Counted from the first letter of the stretch, positions 1 to 57,771 are shown. The stretch is 64,000 nucleotides of DNA from Amorphochlora amoebiformis (GCA_054601695.1 BAAHQB010000012.1:1178001-1242000), one strand, 5' to 3'. Notes: generated by a model from the sequence alone, not told the origin. Program-made: numbers and translations.

Positions 1-40
1 ACATATATATATATATATACATATGATATATATAAAGAGA

Positions 41-102
<62 letters not shown>

Positions 103-134
103 ATATGTATATATATAAAGGTGAAGAATAAGAC
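1..134. repeat. (TA)n microsatellite at the left edge
   Basis: Nearly pure TA dinucleotide with a short GAGAGA interruption. By position it is intron of the leftward myosin gene, downstream of its last visible exon (135-189). No other signal is seen. Confidence 0.85.
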
Positions 135-23109
<22,975 letters not shown>

Positions 23110-23129
23110 CTAATGTTTTTTGGTAAATA

Positions 23130-23198
23130 TATATCATATTTATATATAGATATGCATCATATATAAATAAATGTAACACAAACACATCCATATAAAGA

Positions 23199-23230
<32 letters not shown>

Positions 23231-23241
23231 GAAATATATGC

Positions 23242-23278
<37 letters not shown>

Positions 23279-23302
23279 TGATGTACATTACATATGCATA
23301 TC

Positions 23303-23387
<85 letters not shown>

Positions 23388-23890
23388 CATTAGTTCATAC
23401 CAATGTACAAATATCCAAGCCCAAAAATATAAAAAGATACTCCCAAAATTTAAACCATCTAATCCCCCGGCTCTAACCCCGCTAAACCTTCCCAATCCTT
23501 ATATCAATCCTACTCATCTGCACTTTCCATCTCCTTCATCCCTCCTTCCTCTCATACTCAAACTAGACTATCCTCCTGGGAAACGCCAATCAACCTATGG
23601 AGCTATTCCCCCGCCTTCAATCCCCCACTTTCGTTCAACTCTGGTGTACAGTCCAAAATCCGACAGATTTTATCCGAAAGTGCCGCCAGACTTCCCCCAA
23701 AACCCCGAAAAAGTCCATATAATCCGCTAGATACTGAAAGTAACAGGAACGTGCGTGATTCAAATGGGTCCTGCACCCGATTCCCTCGTGTTTTTAGCTC
23801 TTCCATCCCACGCACACAGCGAAGGAAAGAAGGCTTTTAAGATGAGGTTAACTTCATTCCCCCAATAGCTTCCTCATCCCCTTGGACTAC
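23130..23890. other. Unassigned 5' part of the myosin locus
   Basis: 23130-23400 is mostly (TA)n. 23400-23890 is ordinary-composition DNA with short frames but no splice-consistent exon that I could link to the motor. It must hold at least one more myosin exon ending in phase 2 upstream of 23109. Confidence 0.5.
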
Positions 23891-23891
23891 C

Positions 23892-24106
23892 TGATATTCG
23901 AGCGGGCTGAGTACGCCATGGCTCCTGGAACCAGGTGGCACGTGTCTCGTGTGCCGCCGCGCGAGTGGCGCTGAATTAAGTTTGGAAGGAAGTTAATTCC
24001 TCGGTTACGATCTCCGAAATCTTGCCGATATTTTCTGGGAGAGATTTCAAGCTTCATTTGTTAATACTTCGGCTATTCGGTAACCGAATGGCGCCCAGCT
24101 TGTGAT
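23892..24106. promoter_or_regulatory. Divergent myosin/WRAP73 5' region
   Basis: Microsatellite-free DNA of mixed composition between the leftward myosin and the rightward WRAP73 start at 24107. A candidate myosin first exon, ATG at 23919 to donor at 23891 (MAYSARSNI in phase 2), lies here. The exon joining it to 23109 was not found. No TATA or initiator motif is convincing. Confidence 0.4.
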
Positions 24107-36264
<12,158 letters not shown>

Positions 36265-36289
36265 CGGCGGCATTTTATAGGTTGTTCTG

Positions 36290-36994
36290 ACCTAAGTAAT
36301 ATTGAGACTGATGATCCATCTATGATAATCACCGTTGTATACGTACTAGACGTAGTCTAGTCGTACTAACTCACTCAGTACGGTACTAGATACATATCTA
36401 CTAGAATATTACAATGTCTAGAATGTACTAGCGGCATACCTGAGCTATATCTAGTATCTAGAGTATATAGATACGTTACGCTAGACTTAGGCAACTACTT
36501 ATGATTTTAAAATAAATATTACATCTAGTATATACTAGTATATATCATCATAGAGATATATATATACTATATCTATACTCTGGATACTATGAAATCTATT
36601 TATGCATATATAATCATATATCATTTTATGTATACTAGATATAATCTAGATAATATATCTAGTATATATATACACAGTGAACCGTGAACTACTAACTAAT
36701 CTAGTAATGCACTAAATACCAGCAATTTGTCTAGATACTTTAGATACTATCTTCAAGATCTTAGGCACCTTACTACTAGTACTAGCTTAGCCGCACCTAC
36801 GTGCTAATCTAGCTAACCTAGTATCTTTTTCTATGTATAAATGATACTATTAATATTGCTATGACTAAGTATGACCGTGATCTAGGTGATATCTAGGGAT
36901 CTAAGACTAGGATATATACTCTGGATACTTAGTACTAGAGACTAGATATCGATTGCATGTGTGCTCTGTCCGTATCACTGACCTAGTATCTAGA

Positions 36995-37052
<58 letters not shown>

Positions 37053-37070
37053 TAGATATATATATATACA

Positions 37071-37102
<32 letters not shown>

Positions 37103-37112
37103 CTATGATATA

Positions 37113-37154
<42 letters not shown>

Positions 37155-37166
37155 TATATATATACG

Positions 37167-37197
<31 letters not shown>

Positions 37198-37265
37198 GGT
37201 ATGTATCGATCTAGAGCATATATATTACGTTATATACACTAGATATATAATATTGTATACACATA
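36290..37265. other. CTAG-rich intergenic segment
   Basis: Between WRAP73 and the next gene lies about 1 kb with an unusual density of CTAG and ACTAGA words, with (TA)n blocks from 36999. No exon with usable splice sites is seen. WRAP73 3' UTR probably occupies the first part. Confidence 0.7.
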
Positions 37266-37301
37266 TACACATATATACTAGTAGATACTGGTATATATAT
37301 A

Positions 37302-37349
<48 letters not shown>

Positions 37350-37461
37350 ATATAATATATGATGATATAATACTATATTTATATTCCAAAATTAAGAATT
37401 TGAATATAATATATATTATCTACAATGTTTTTGGGAATTATGCAGCATGCGCTACTACGGC

Positions 37462-39086
37462 TCAGTCTAAATTCAGCAGCTTCTGGGCTGAGGCGCCGTC
37501 GTTAACATCGAAAGGCTCCTCGTCAGATACGTCACAATCTTTGAATCTCAATTTACCTCGGACCTGCTTCTTAAACCAAATACCAATGAATTTGGCAGCG
37601 TGTAATTTGACGAACTCAGCGGTCTGATATCCTTCTGGAATCCTAATACAATACTCAACGTCCTTGGGTAGCAATTTTTGCCTCTTGAAACCATGGTACA
37701 TCGATTGGGCTACATCGAATACATCCCGCTTGAGTTCTCGGAAAGTCCTGAGCTTTGGCGGATGCTTCGTCCTCTGGACGTGCACCATGCGGATCTCGTG
37801 GATGATGTTGAGGACGATATCAGTGGACTCGTTGCCCTTGTTGAACCACATGCTTACTCATTCCAGTTTCGCATCCGACGTGGCCGAGTCAGAGTAGATA
37901 TTGAAGGGCAGGTTGCCTTCCTCGATGCAAATGGATTCTAAGTGGGCAAACTCATTACGCACCATCAGTTCCTTGAGCTCCCCGTTCGTTGCAGGTGCTT
38001 TCTCGAGGACTGGGTCTAGAACTGGCTCTGCAGATGGCTCTGCAGATGGCTCTGCAGCTGCGGGTGTCCTCAGGCTGGGGACTTTCGATTCTCAGGTGAG
38101 ATCCATCATGTCTGTCGTGTCGGAGCCAGATTTTCCTTGCCTGCAAAGATAAGCGACATAGTTCTTGACCATAGTGAGGGACACACCGGGAAATCCGGTA
38201 ATGTAATTTTCGTGGATCCACTTCCACTTGGTTGATCTAGCGTGAGCCGGAATGTTAGTGAGAGCATACTGATAAACTTCTTTTGGGCCTCAGAAAGACC
38301 CCATTGATCCTTCTTGCTGGTGGTTGGCATTGTGCCTGGATTTCCTAGGTTTTGGCGCCCTGGTGTTATACCGATCGCGAATGCGAACGTCACCTTTTTG
38401 CTTTGAGTCCCAGCTGATACACATATTGGACATATTGTTACAGCATCCAAGTTATTGTTGCGGCTAGCATAGAATTTAACATTTGGACTGACCTGTAGCC
38501 AGAGCATCTTCACGTTCCCTCTTACCTGGGAAATCATAAAATACAACTCAAAATTATTTTCCCACTCACACAATTTACATTTGCACGCCTCTGAACAAAG
38601 GCTACGCCCGGAATATACGTCACAGGCAATCGGTAATAAGTTCACAGTAAGGATTAGTGTTGGAAATAACGCATGAAACTTACCCCGTGTCTCCCTCTTG
38701 AGCTTCTCTTTCATATTTGAAGGAGTGAACCCCATCATCTCCAGCGCGTTTTACCAAATCTTCTTTCGTCATCTCCGCGAAGAATTTCGCGGGGCATGCA
38801 ACCTTCTTGACGTCCAAATCGAACCCTCCTTCCTCCATGAGTTCTTCCATCCACTTTGTGACCTCATCCTTACTCCATTTCTCGAGATCTTTCGACTCTC
38901 TCCTCGCCTGCAGCATAAAGAGTCAGCTCAGTCCATCCTCTTGCATCGACTCTTGGATACTGTGGACATTTTGCCTCCGAGGCGATTTCGGTGATTTTTG
39001 TCGTTCAGATGGTCGATTTCAAAGGAGTGTTCGCCGATTTTGAAGGAGTGATCGCCGATTTCAAACGAGTTACGGCTTGGCGCCAT
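37462..39086 (-). CDS. Unrecognised gene with SAM-like segment; in-frame TGA codons
   Basis: Likely exons: 39086-38961 (ATG; MAPSRNSFEIG and heptad-like F-x-I-G-x-H-S repeats), 38907-38684 (LEKWSKDEVTKWMEELMEEG to KEDLVKRAG, helical and SAM-like), 38413-38394, then 38288 onward. From 38361 to 37462 one frame is almost continuously open with natural composition (STKWKWIHENYITGFPG, PSAEPSAEP, NEFAHLESICIEEGNLPF, AQSMYHGFKRQKLLPKD). It contains TGA at 38292-38290, 38094-38092 and 37860-37858. The first can be removed by a GT-AG intron (38393-38289), the second by a GC-AG intron (38140-38075). The third needs a longer intron, readthrough, a gene end or a mutation. I do not recognise the family. 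Alternatives are a decaying gene or two adjacent genes. Confidence 0.55.
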
Positions 39087-39235
39087 ATCATCCACGGTCC
39101 TTCCGTCTACCGATTTATTGCTGATATTTTAATTTCCAGGAGCACAGATTCCGGGAGATCCTTATAATTTAATTGTTAATAAACTTATTATTTCGCAGAT
39201 GATATCGGCCGAAAGGCGCCGAGTGAAAAGGGTGT

Positions 39236-39394
39236 CAGACAACCTAACACCTCGAGACATAGGCTGTCACATAGCCCATTCGTCGAGGAATTTCATATGA
39301 CCCTTAAAAGGTATGCTCTATCAGACAACTTAATACCTTGAGACATAGCCCATTCGTCGAGGCATTTCATATGCCCTTAAAAAGTATGCTCTAT
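39236..39394. repeat. Tandem duplication in an intergenic region
   Basis: Copies at 39236-39321 and 39322-39394. The second lacks about 13 bp of the first. Shared words include CATAGCCCATTCGTCGAGG and TATGCTCTAT. It lies between the divergent 39086 (-) and 39902 (+) starts. Confidence 0.9.
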
Positions 39395-39802
39395 AAATAT
39401 TTTGAAGCGTCTGAAGCAAAGCTATTGTCAATGTATTATCGAAAATTATAATTATAACATCGCAGCTGTCGGATATAATAATATGCTAGCCTATTAAATT
39501 TACTTAGCTAAAAATATATACTCTATGATTTATCTACATAGATATGCAGGCGTTGGGTGAATTCATATATATATAAATCTAAGTATCTAGAATATAAAAA
39601 CAATATTACTGATCGATTGAACAATAATACAATTTATACTAGTATAACTAGTATAATACTACATTAATGTACGATATATGTATACTAGTTATAGTATCAT
39701 ATATACGATATATCATCAATGATACTAGTGATAATTAATAATTTAATAATTTACTAGATTTATAATTATACTGAAATATTAGAATATCTGTAATTTTTCA
39801 AG

Positions 39803-39846
<44 letters not shown>

Positions 39847-39901
39847 TGTATCATGAGTGCTCAAGAATAGTAACCTAGAATGTTTTTTTAATTAATAGCG
39901 T
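39395..39901. other. AT-rich intergenic DNA
   Basis: Rich in TATA and CTAG words with one (TA)n block at 39806-39844. No exon is seen, although a non-coding first exon of the 39902 gene could be here. Confidence 0.6.
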
Positions 39902-40400
39902 ATGATCAATGAAGACTCAGTAATGAATTTTATTCCACGACTTGATCAAGCTATATCTAAACATACCCTGAGATATCCTCGTAAGTCTAGCAAATTGAAT
40001 TCGAGAGCTGAAAACCTAGAGTTCATGTCGACGTGCGGATTTGGGCGTCGTGATTCAGTCGACAGCGACTTAAGTTATAACGTTGAGGTCCCACCTGAGC
40101 TACACACATTTACGGTGAAAAGGGTTCGTTTGATGCTGTTTATTACCTATTCAGAGCGTTCTTCGCTTGCGGGAGAAATTTGCCCATCACACGTGTCGTC
40201 AAGTCGGCTGACGGTTCGCGCCCTTTCAAGTGACGAGTGACTGTATGACCTGCCTTCCGTCAGTTTCCTCCAACTGGTATGGTTTTATTCGCTTCAGCAC
40301 GTTCATGTCTGCTAAGGAGGTGAATATACCGGTGAAGAGTTCTATCGAGATAGCTGAGCCGTTGGGTAGTATTGCGGTAGCCGGGAAAAACAATAGTTAG
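39902..40400 (+). CDS. Small unknown gene, 4 exons, 104 aa
   Basis: Exons 39902-39980 (donor gtaagt), 40059-40114 (acceptor gattcag), 40155-40197 and 40264-40400 (stop TAG) join in phase to 315 nt. The product has DSDLSYNVEVPPELHTFT, VLRLREKFAHHTC, SSNWYGFIRFSTFMSAKE and a C-terminal AEPLGSIAVAGKN. No signal peptide or membrane segment is obvious and I do not recognise a family. Start: first ATG in frame, two bases after a TAG that could also be an acceptor, so an upstream exon is possible. The unspliced frame 39902-40240 is an alternative. Confidence 0.55.
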
Positions 40401-40571
40401 AATCATGAGACGTTATGGCGTTCTTTAGAAAAGTTTATTTTGCAACAGTTCGCGTTTTGACGGTGAAATAGTGATAGTGAGAAACCATTGGAGGATGCAG
40501 TACGATATACCCCCGGTACACAAGCAGCAGCAATAACCAAACGTCGCACAGCTAGTATTTTACATGGATGA

Positions 40572-40911
40572 TTATTGCCATTTTTTGGGACTTATGGGAA
40601 AGGGCTCGTACCATCCAATGCACTCCATGTCACGTTTCAAAGAAGCTCTCTCTTCATCATTCAAGACCCCTTTCTGGTATCACAAGCGAAAATTATCTGA
40701 GACCACGCTACCACATACTTCCCATCAGCAAAATAAAAATCAACAGCTCCGAGGGTTGGATCTGTTTGGGATCTGTTCTGCTCACATCGATATCGTCAAG
40801 CTGGCTTATACCACCCAACAGTTTTGCGTCGGTCTTCTCTACGGATTTCGGCTCATACGTATGGATAAACGGCTGGCTCTCCTCGTCGTTTGCACTCGAC
40901 GGCGACGCCAT
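40572..40911 (-). CDS. Small unknown gene, 2 exons, 75 aa
   Basis: Exon 40911-40786 starts at ATG (MASPSSANDEE) and ends DDID before gtgagc. After a 112-nt intron, exon 40673-40572 gives KGVLNDEERASLKRDMECIG and WYEPFPISPKKWQ, then TAA. Only the phase 0 junction keeps the second exon open. The acidic N-terminus and basic, aromatic C-terminus suggest a small soluble partner protein, but no family is recognised. It converges on the 39902 gene and diverges from the ankyrin gene. Confidence 0.6.
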
Positions 40912-41284
40912 TTTCTTGGTTCAAATTCAAATTAGTGTCGTGTGACACTTGGACGTGTCTGCGGGGGACACGTGCCCGGCGCATGTGCTTGGCGGAATTT
41001 TCTGACCAAAATGCACAACCAAATGAGGGAAGCCCGAAGGCACCGGCGAGCCCCACGGGTGAGGTTACCCTCAACATGGCACATTTTCCAGCCAATGGGA
41101 ATTCCTCCATCTGTTCGGCAGTGCTTTGGGAGCCTAAATCAACGACATAACCTCCTTTTCCGGTTGATTCCGGCTTCTTGTATTTCTCCTTTGGATGATG
41201 TAAATTGTGCGAGTGTGTGAGAGTTTCTTCTTTTAGGCCGGCCATAAAAGAAGAAAGGGAGATCAAAAGGAAGATATTAGGAAG
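40912..41284. promoter_or_regulatory. Divergent promoter region
   Basis: GC-richer, microsatellite-free 373 bp between the leftward 40911 gene and the rightward 41285 gene. Long open frames on both strands here look like composition effects. No motif is certain. Confidence 0.4.
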
Positions 41285-41356
41285 ATGCTGTTTTCGTCGC
41301 AGCTCGAGGAGGTTTGTATGCAATGCGTGACACATATATACACCATGTACATACAT

Positions 41357-41432
<76 letters not shown>

Positions 41433-41735
41433 GTGTGTATCATATTTATATATTTAAAAATGTGTGCGTGTACATTTATATAAATTTATATGTACAATAT
41501 ATATATGTGCATATATAAACAAAATCTCTATTGTAACAATTGACTATTTCTTAGATTTAAATAATCTAAATATGTACATTATATACACACACATATAATA
41601 TATATATATATATATGTGTGTGTGTGTATTTGTGTGTTTGTGTGTGTGTGTGTGTATAATCTTCATGATATGTAATATGTAAATGTATATATTTTACTTT
41701 TGTTCGTATATAATATATATATATATATATATGTA

Positions 41736-41773
<38 letters not shown>

Positions 41774-42462
41774 TAAATACATGTATATTTATCTATTTAT
41801 AGATATATATATGTATATACATATATATATATATATATATTATATATATTTATATATATATATATATATATATTAGAATGGTATATTTATATATATATAT
41901 ATATAATATATATTATCTAATATATATATATATTATATATATATATATATGTATATTATACGTGAATGATACTGAATATGTCCAAAGTATGAAAGCACCT
42001 ATTTATCACCCTGAACTACCATATTTCTGGAATGTAAAGGTGAGAAAGGCGCTAGATATGGGTGCTGACGTTAACAGTCGAATTGCCGGCAATGACACAG
42101 CCCTCATGAACGCGGCCTTGAAGGGACACGTGAAAATCGCTCAGCTGCTAGTGCTCACCAAAACCCTAACGCCTACTCTAACCCTTACGCTAATCTATCC
42201 CGAACTCTAACGAACCTGAGCGCATCCTAGCCTTTTGGTTCTACATACTGTGTCATCTTCTTCCTATCCAGCCGCTGACCCAAATGCTCCAAACTCAAAC
42301 ATAACCCCTAATTAACCTGTCAGATCGAGAGAAAGGCGGCGGTAAACCTTACGAATAAGAAGCAAGAAACAGTGTTGCATATCGCCGCAAGATATCGCCG
42401 ATGTCTCATCGTGTAATCTACATATGGATGTTTACGTTCTATGACATGACTGTAATCCATTA

Positions 42463-42537
<75 letters not shown>

Positions 42538-42724
42538 TATATGTACGTATACATTCACATATATATACTGTGTGTGTGTGTAAAAATTCTAAAAATTCTA
42601 ATACTTTGTATATACTTATATAAGAAAGAAAAACTAATGGAAATTTTTAACTTTATTTTATAATTTTCATAATAATACGAAAATACATGTGAATTATATG
42701 TGTATATAATATATATATATATAT

Positions 42725-42766
<42 letters not shown>

Positions 42767-42888
42767 TATATATGATAATGTAAATAAATAAATAATTTGT
42801 GTATATATATGTATATGCATATATATGTGTAAATATACAGATATGTATAAAATTCATATACATTAACATGATACAAAGATATGTCTGC

Positions 42889-42930
<42 letters not shown>

Positions 42931-43278
42931 GTATGGATATACATATATATATATATGTATATATTGTGCGTATATATATACGTATACATGAAATTCACAT
43001 ATATATATATATATACGTATTATGCACTGCATATATTTAAGAATGTTTTTTACCATACGTAAACATATACATTACTAATATATATGTACACACGTAAATA
43101 TCTATACTGAACATAGGCATATATACATATATATAAATATATATGTATGTATATATGTATCATGTATATTTTCATACTTGCATTTAGAGACTGAAAGGTG
43201 TTATACATTACCGCGAAGTCACGTGCAGTTGTGTATATGTGTCAGCAGACGTAATGTGCATATGACTATATTACATAT

Positions 43279-43326
<48 letters not shown>

Positions 43327-43358
43327 GTATACAATATATAACACATATGCACACATAC

Positions 43359-43390
<32 letters not shown>

Positions 43391-43525
43391 GTACACACAT
43401 ATATATGTGTATGTGTGTATATATATTATGTATATGCATATATATATATATATATATATTGTATATATAATTTTTTTATTCATATATATATATATATATA
43501 AATGTATATGCATATATATATATGT

Positions 43526-43556
<31 letters not shown>

Positions 43557-43868
43557 TTGAAAACATACATAATATTATATTACAAGGTACCTTCTTTCGA
43601 ATACTGAGGTGGACGTGAATGCCAGGTAGAAACAATTTTGAGATCTTCGTGTTGATATGCTTCAAGCACATGTGTTACAATTCACAGCACGTATACATTT
43701 ATACAAACAATGTATGTAAAAACGTATAGAGTATATAAATAAATATATAAATATATTGTATATTTGTATATTTCAACATAGGTTATATATTCTAAGCCCT
43801 TTTTTACGAAAATTGTGCATAGATACATATCCAAACAAATACACATGCAATACGTATATATATTTACA

Positions 43869-43906
<38 letters not shown>

Positions 43907-44018
43907 GTATATATATATATATAATTGTATGTGTATTGCACAATGTTAACATATATCCTTGAATTTGTAATATATATTTATATATATACATATAAATATA
44001 TATATATATATATATATG

Positions 44019-44051
<33 letters not shown>

Positions 44052-44400
44052 ATATATTGAATATACATATTACGCATATAGGTAGAAATATATATATACG
44101 CATTTTCAATACAAAATAAAGATACAATTAAAAAACTAAACTAAAAATGTAGTTGTTACCCATTCACACAGATATACTATTTGTCAGAAACCGGTTTGGA
44201 GACACCCCTTTGATCAGTGCGATAAGATACTACTCCAACTACAGTCGTGAAACCCGTTCCTGCCTCACTTCGGTTTATTCGGAGGTTGTCTGGTAGCAAT
44301 CAAGGCGACTCTAGTCTCTATCTTCCTCTCACCTTAACCCGTTCTTTCTTCCTATTTTAATAGATGTGTATCTTTCGTGTACATACGATATATATGCGCC

Positions 44401-44437
<37 letters not shown>

Positions 44438-44477
44438 TGATATGTATATATATTATATAGATATATAATATAATATA

Positions 44478-44519
<42 letters not shown>

Positions 44520-44810
44520 CATTAATTACATACAGATATACACATAATATAATTTAATACATATATATATATATATATGTATATATTTATACATATATAT
44601 ATATATAACATATACCATATAATATGTATTGTATATATAAATATATATATATGTATATGTATGTTTAATAATAATATTCAAACATACATTTTTATAAAGA
44701 AAACTTTTCCTATTCATACTCATATGCACACGTAAAAATATACATATACATTTTCATATACACATAATATATAATACATATATATGTATGCATCATATTA
44801 TAATGCATAT

Positions 44811-44847
<37 letters not shown>

Positions 44848-44849
44848 AT

Positions 44850-44883
<34 letters not shown>

Positions 44884-44903
44884 ATATGTGTATGTTTTTG
44901 TAT

Positions 44904-44966
<63 letters not shown>

Positions 44967-45093
44967 TATGAAAGTATTGTTTTCATATTGTTATATACAA
45001 CATATACACATATATATATACATAGTATATGTATTATAGATATATACATATTATATAAATATATATGTATATATATATATGATATGTAGTGTG

Positions 45094-45146
<53 letters not shown>

Positions 45147-45245
45147 CATATATATATATATATTATACATATATACATATATATATATATATATTATACA
45201 TATTTATATATATATATAATACGTGTGATATGTAGGTGTGTTTGC

Positions 45246-45303
<58 letters not shown>

Positions 45304-45343
45304 ATACATATGATATGTATACATTATATATTATATACTAGTG

Positions 45344-45377
<34 letters not shown>

Positions 45378-45471
45378 GTGTGTGTGGGTGTATATATATA
45401 TATTTTTATATATACATCTTTACATATATATATATATATATATATGTACATATTACATATATATATTATAG

Positions 45472-45512
<41 letters not shown>

Positions 45513-45807
45513 GTGACTTATCAGTATATGTGATCAGGGCACTTTTATTCAAAGGCGGCGCAGATGTATGCATCAAGGGCGGGCAGGGGAAAACAGCATT
45601 TGATTGGGCGGTTGGGTGTGAGAGTATTCTCAGGGATCTCCGTAAGGTTATTCAATACGTTAGAGGGATAGGGTTGTAAGGTGGGAATTAATTTATATGC
45701 TTACAAATGTGAATAACTTTGATAATTTATGTGAATATAATTTCTACTTGTTCACAAAAATATATGAGTACGCAATGTACAGTATCATATCTAAATATAT
45801 ATTATAC

Positions 45808-45839
<32 letters not shown>

Positions 45840-45962
45840 GTATATATATATGAGATATATGATGTGTGTATTCTTCTGCTGTACGTTACATACTAATAAT
45901 ATATGTATATATATTTATTTTTTATATATAATGTAATCTGTATGCCGTTAATCATGTGTATC

Positions 45963-46017
<55 letters not shown>

Positions 46018-46205
46018 CATATTTATATATATATATATATATTTATATATACATATATATATAATACATTATATATATATATATATATTATATTTATATT
46101 TATATTTATATGTATGATCTATTAGATATATACATATATATATATATATATATATTATATTTATATTTTATCTATTATATCTATATATCTAAATATGTAT
46201 ATATA

Positions 46206-46246
<41 letters not shown>

Positions 46247-46437
46247 GTCTGTATACACTTAATATATATTATATATCATAGGCCCTCGCTCAAAGGGTAG
46301 AACTGGCGCTTCATAGGGACATGCCCGTGTTTCGGATGCTATGCGATCCCATCCTCCATGCAGCCGGATACCCAATTCCAGAACGGAAAAGAAGAGAGGA
46401 GAGGGAAAAGGGGCTATTACGAATAGCGGACAGATAG
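41285..46437 (+). CDS. Ankyrin-repeat protein, 7 exons, 211 aa
   Basis: Exons 41285-41311 (MLFSSQLEE), 42040-42150, 42324-42412, 43587-43625, 44188-44292, 45538-45646 and 46282-46437 (stop TAG) total 636 nt in one frame. Four ankyrin repeats are visible: DMGADVNSR with [75 protein letters not shown]. The C-terminus is basic and helical ([14 protein letters not shown]). Ankyrin repeats are protein-binding scaffolds, and nothing here shows the partner. Exons are separated by 0.2-1.8 kb introns, the longer ones mostly (TA)n. An AATAAA at about 46565 could be its polyadenylation signal. Exon ends 44292 and 45646 are the choices that keep phase. Confidence 0.8.
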
Positions 46438-46675
46438 TAGAAAATAGATGTCCTGAAGATGATACAGTATCGACTACTCATGACTAGCCAACTGCGTGGT
46501 CCTGAGTTAACATAATACTAGTGATAGTCTGTAGTACATGTAGCAACTAGAGCAAATTAAGTTCAATAAAATTCATGGCAATGATGATGTAAAAGTTTGA
46601 CTATTGGCAATAGTTAGTAGTATCGATTTTCTAAATTAGTCTTGAATTTCACAACGCAACATCAGCCGAATCAAG

Positions 46676-50970
<4,295 letters not shown>

Positions 50971-51108
50971 CGGTGGTCAAACGCAAGATCCGTACGAAGA
51001 AATAATTCCACAATTGATATCTGAAAATAGATATGAAGATATAGGATGAATAATATCTATAATATCGATACCCTCTAAAAGACCCTGGCGTGACAACCTT
51101 GATCGCTG
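50971..51108. promoter_or_regulatory. 138-bp divergent promoter shared by two plastid genes
   Basis: Lies between the Tic22-like ATG (50970, minus) and the candidate DUF3611 gene ATG (51109, plus). It contains an ATAATATC/GATATTA-type palindromic stretch near 51040-51075. No defined element can be named. Confidence 0.45.
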
Positions 51109-56384
<5,276 letters not shown>

Positions 56385-56951
56385 CCGTGGGCTCGAGCTC
56401 GACTAAAATCAATTACTGGGGACATACGCTGTCTGGACTCTAGCCCATAGAGTATTAAATCTATCGCATCGTACGCAGTGCTACGCACACGGTATAGTTG
56501 CATGAAATTTAAACTTTCTATGAAGTTGTCTAGATTATGTAAATCCATCACTAGTCTTGTCACATTTACCAGGCTTTATATATCTTACATACAATTTATT
56601 CGAGATATTGTATATCATGAGTACACTGAGATGATACATCTGCTCACGGCCGTCGGAGATGCTTTTATATCATGATTTTAAAATTTTTTTGTACATAATT
56701 ATCTAGTTAGTACACAGGTAGAGTATATGATATGCATACTACTACTAGTACTACCACCACATCAGAGTTATAGCCACGGAGATCAAGATTTATATATTAT
56801 ACACACACTAGAAACTATATATATACATATATATATATATAATATACTATGATATCAATATATATACTCAGCCATATCAAGACACGAACACATCATATTT
56901 AGACCATATCCTAAGTTTAATTTGAATTTCACTCAACGCAATAATCGTACA
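56385..56951. other. Convergent intergenic region
   Basis: Between the DUF3611 stop and the TAD3 stop. Ordinary AT-rich DNA with one short (TA)n block (56816-56842). The open frame at 56330-56563 on the minus strand has no splice or family support. Both 3' UTRs are expected here. Confidence 0.6.
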
Positions 56952-57224
56952 TTATGAAATGAGGCTAGCTGTATAATTGTTAGAAATATTTATTGAATGA
57001 TTCCGCAAGTTCGAATCCGAATTTATGACCGTCTTAGAGCCAAGAACACTTCTCGTCTCTGCCTCGCACAAGCCGCGATAGGCCTTAAACCTTTGGAAGA
57101 TATGTTTATATTTGAAGTTCATTAAATTATTATATATTACGTAAACATATATATGTATATATATTATATATATATATATGTATATATGTATATATATATA
57201 TATATAGTATACATCAACATATAT

Positions 57225-57261
<37 letters not shown>

Positions 57262-57370
57262 TAAATATGTGCGCACATGCACATACAGATATACGTATAT
57301 ACATATATGTATACATGTAAGTTTGTACAAAATAATCTGTTTGTAGGTGTTTAGATGTAGAATATATATA

Positions 57371-57411
<41 letters not shown>

Positions 57412-57419
57412 CATGTATG

Positions 57420-57465
<46 letters not shown>

Positions 57466-57514
57466 ATATATGTGTATATATATGTGTATGTGCGTGTAAA
57501 TGTGTTTATGTTTG

Positions 57515-57574
<60 letters not shown>

Positions 57575-57771
57575 ATGTACTCTATATATTTATATAATAT
57601 GAATATATATATTTATATATATATACGTATATATATGCGTGTGTATTTATATATATATGTATAGAAACCACCCTTCTATTGAAGAGGAAGCTAGTGCAAC
57701 AACTATATATGTCCTGTATCTACATTTACATACATATATACATATGTATACATATATATATATATATATAT

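Noticed and set aside
38437-38530. Exon VRGNVKMLWLQ in the unknown minus-strand gene
   Set aside because: It has plausible splice sites, but the only frame that continues the SAM-like exon joins 38684 directly to 38413, leaving this in an intron.
40853-41443. 196-residue minus-strand frame over the ankyrin start
   Set aside because: It covers the divergent promoter and begins in (TA)n. It overlaps the better-supported 40911 (-) and 41285 (+) starts.
57010-57030. tRNA gene suggested by GTTCGAATCC
   Set aside because: No T-stem or acceptor stem pairs around it, and it lies inside the TAD3 last exon.
56997-57125. 42-residue plus-strand frame starting [17 protein letters not shown]
   Set aside because: It looks protein-like but is antisense to the TAD3 last exon (57090-56952), whose FKAYRG fits the family and whose phase fits the preceding exon.
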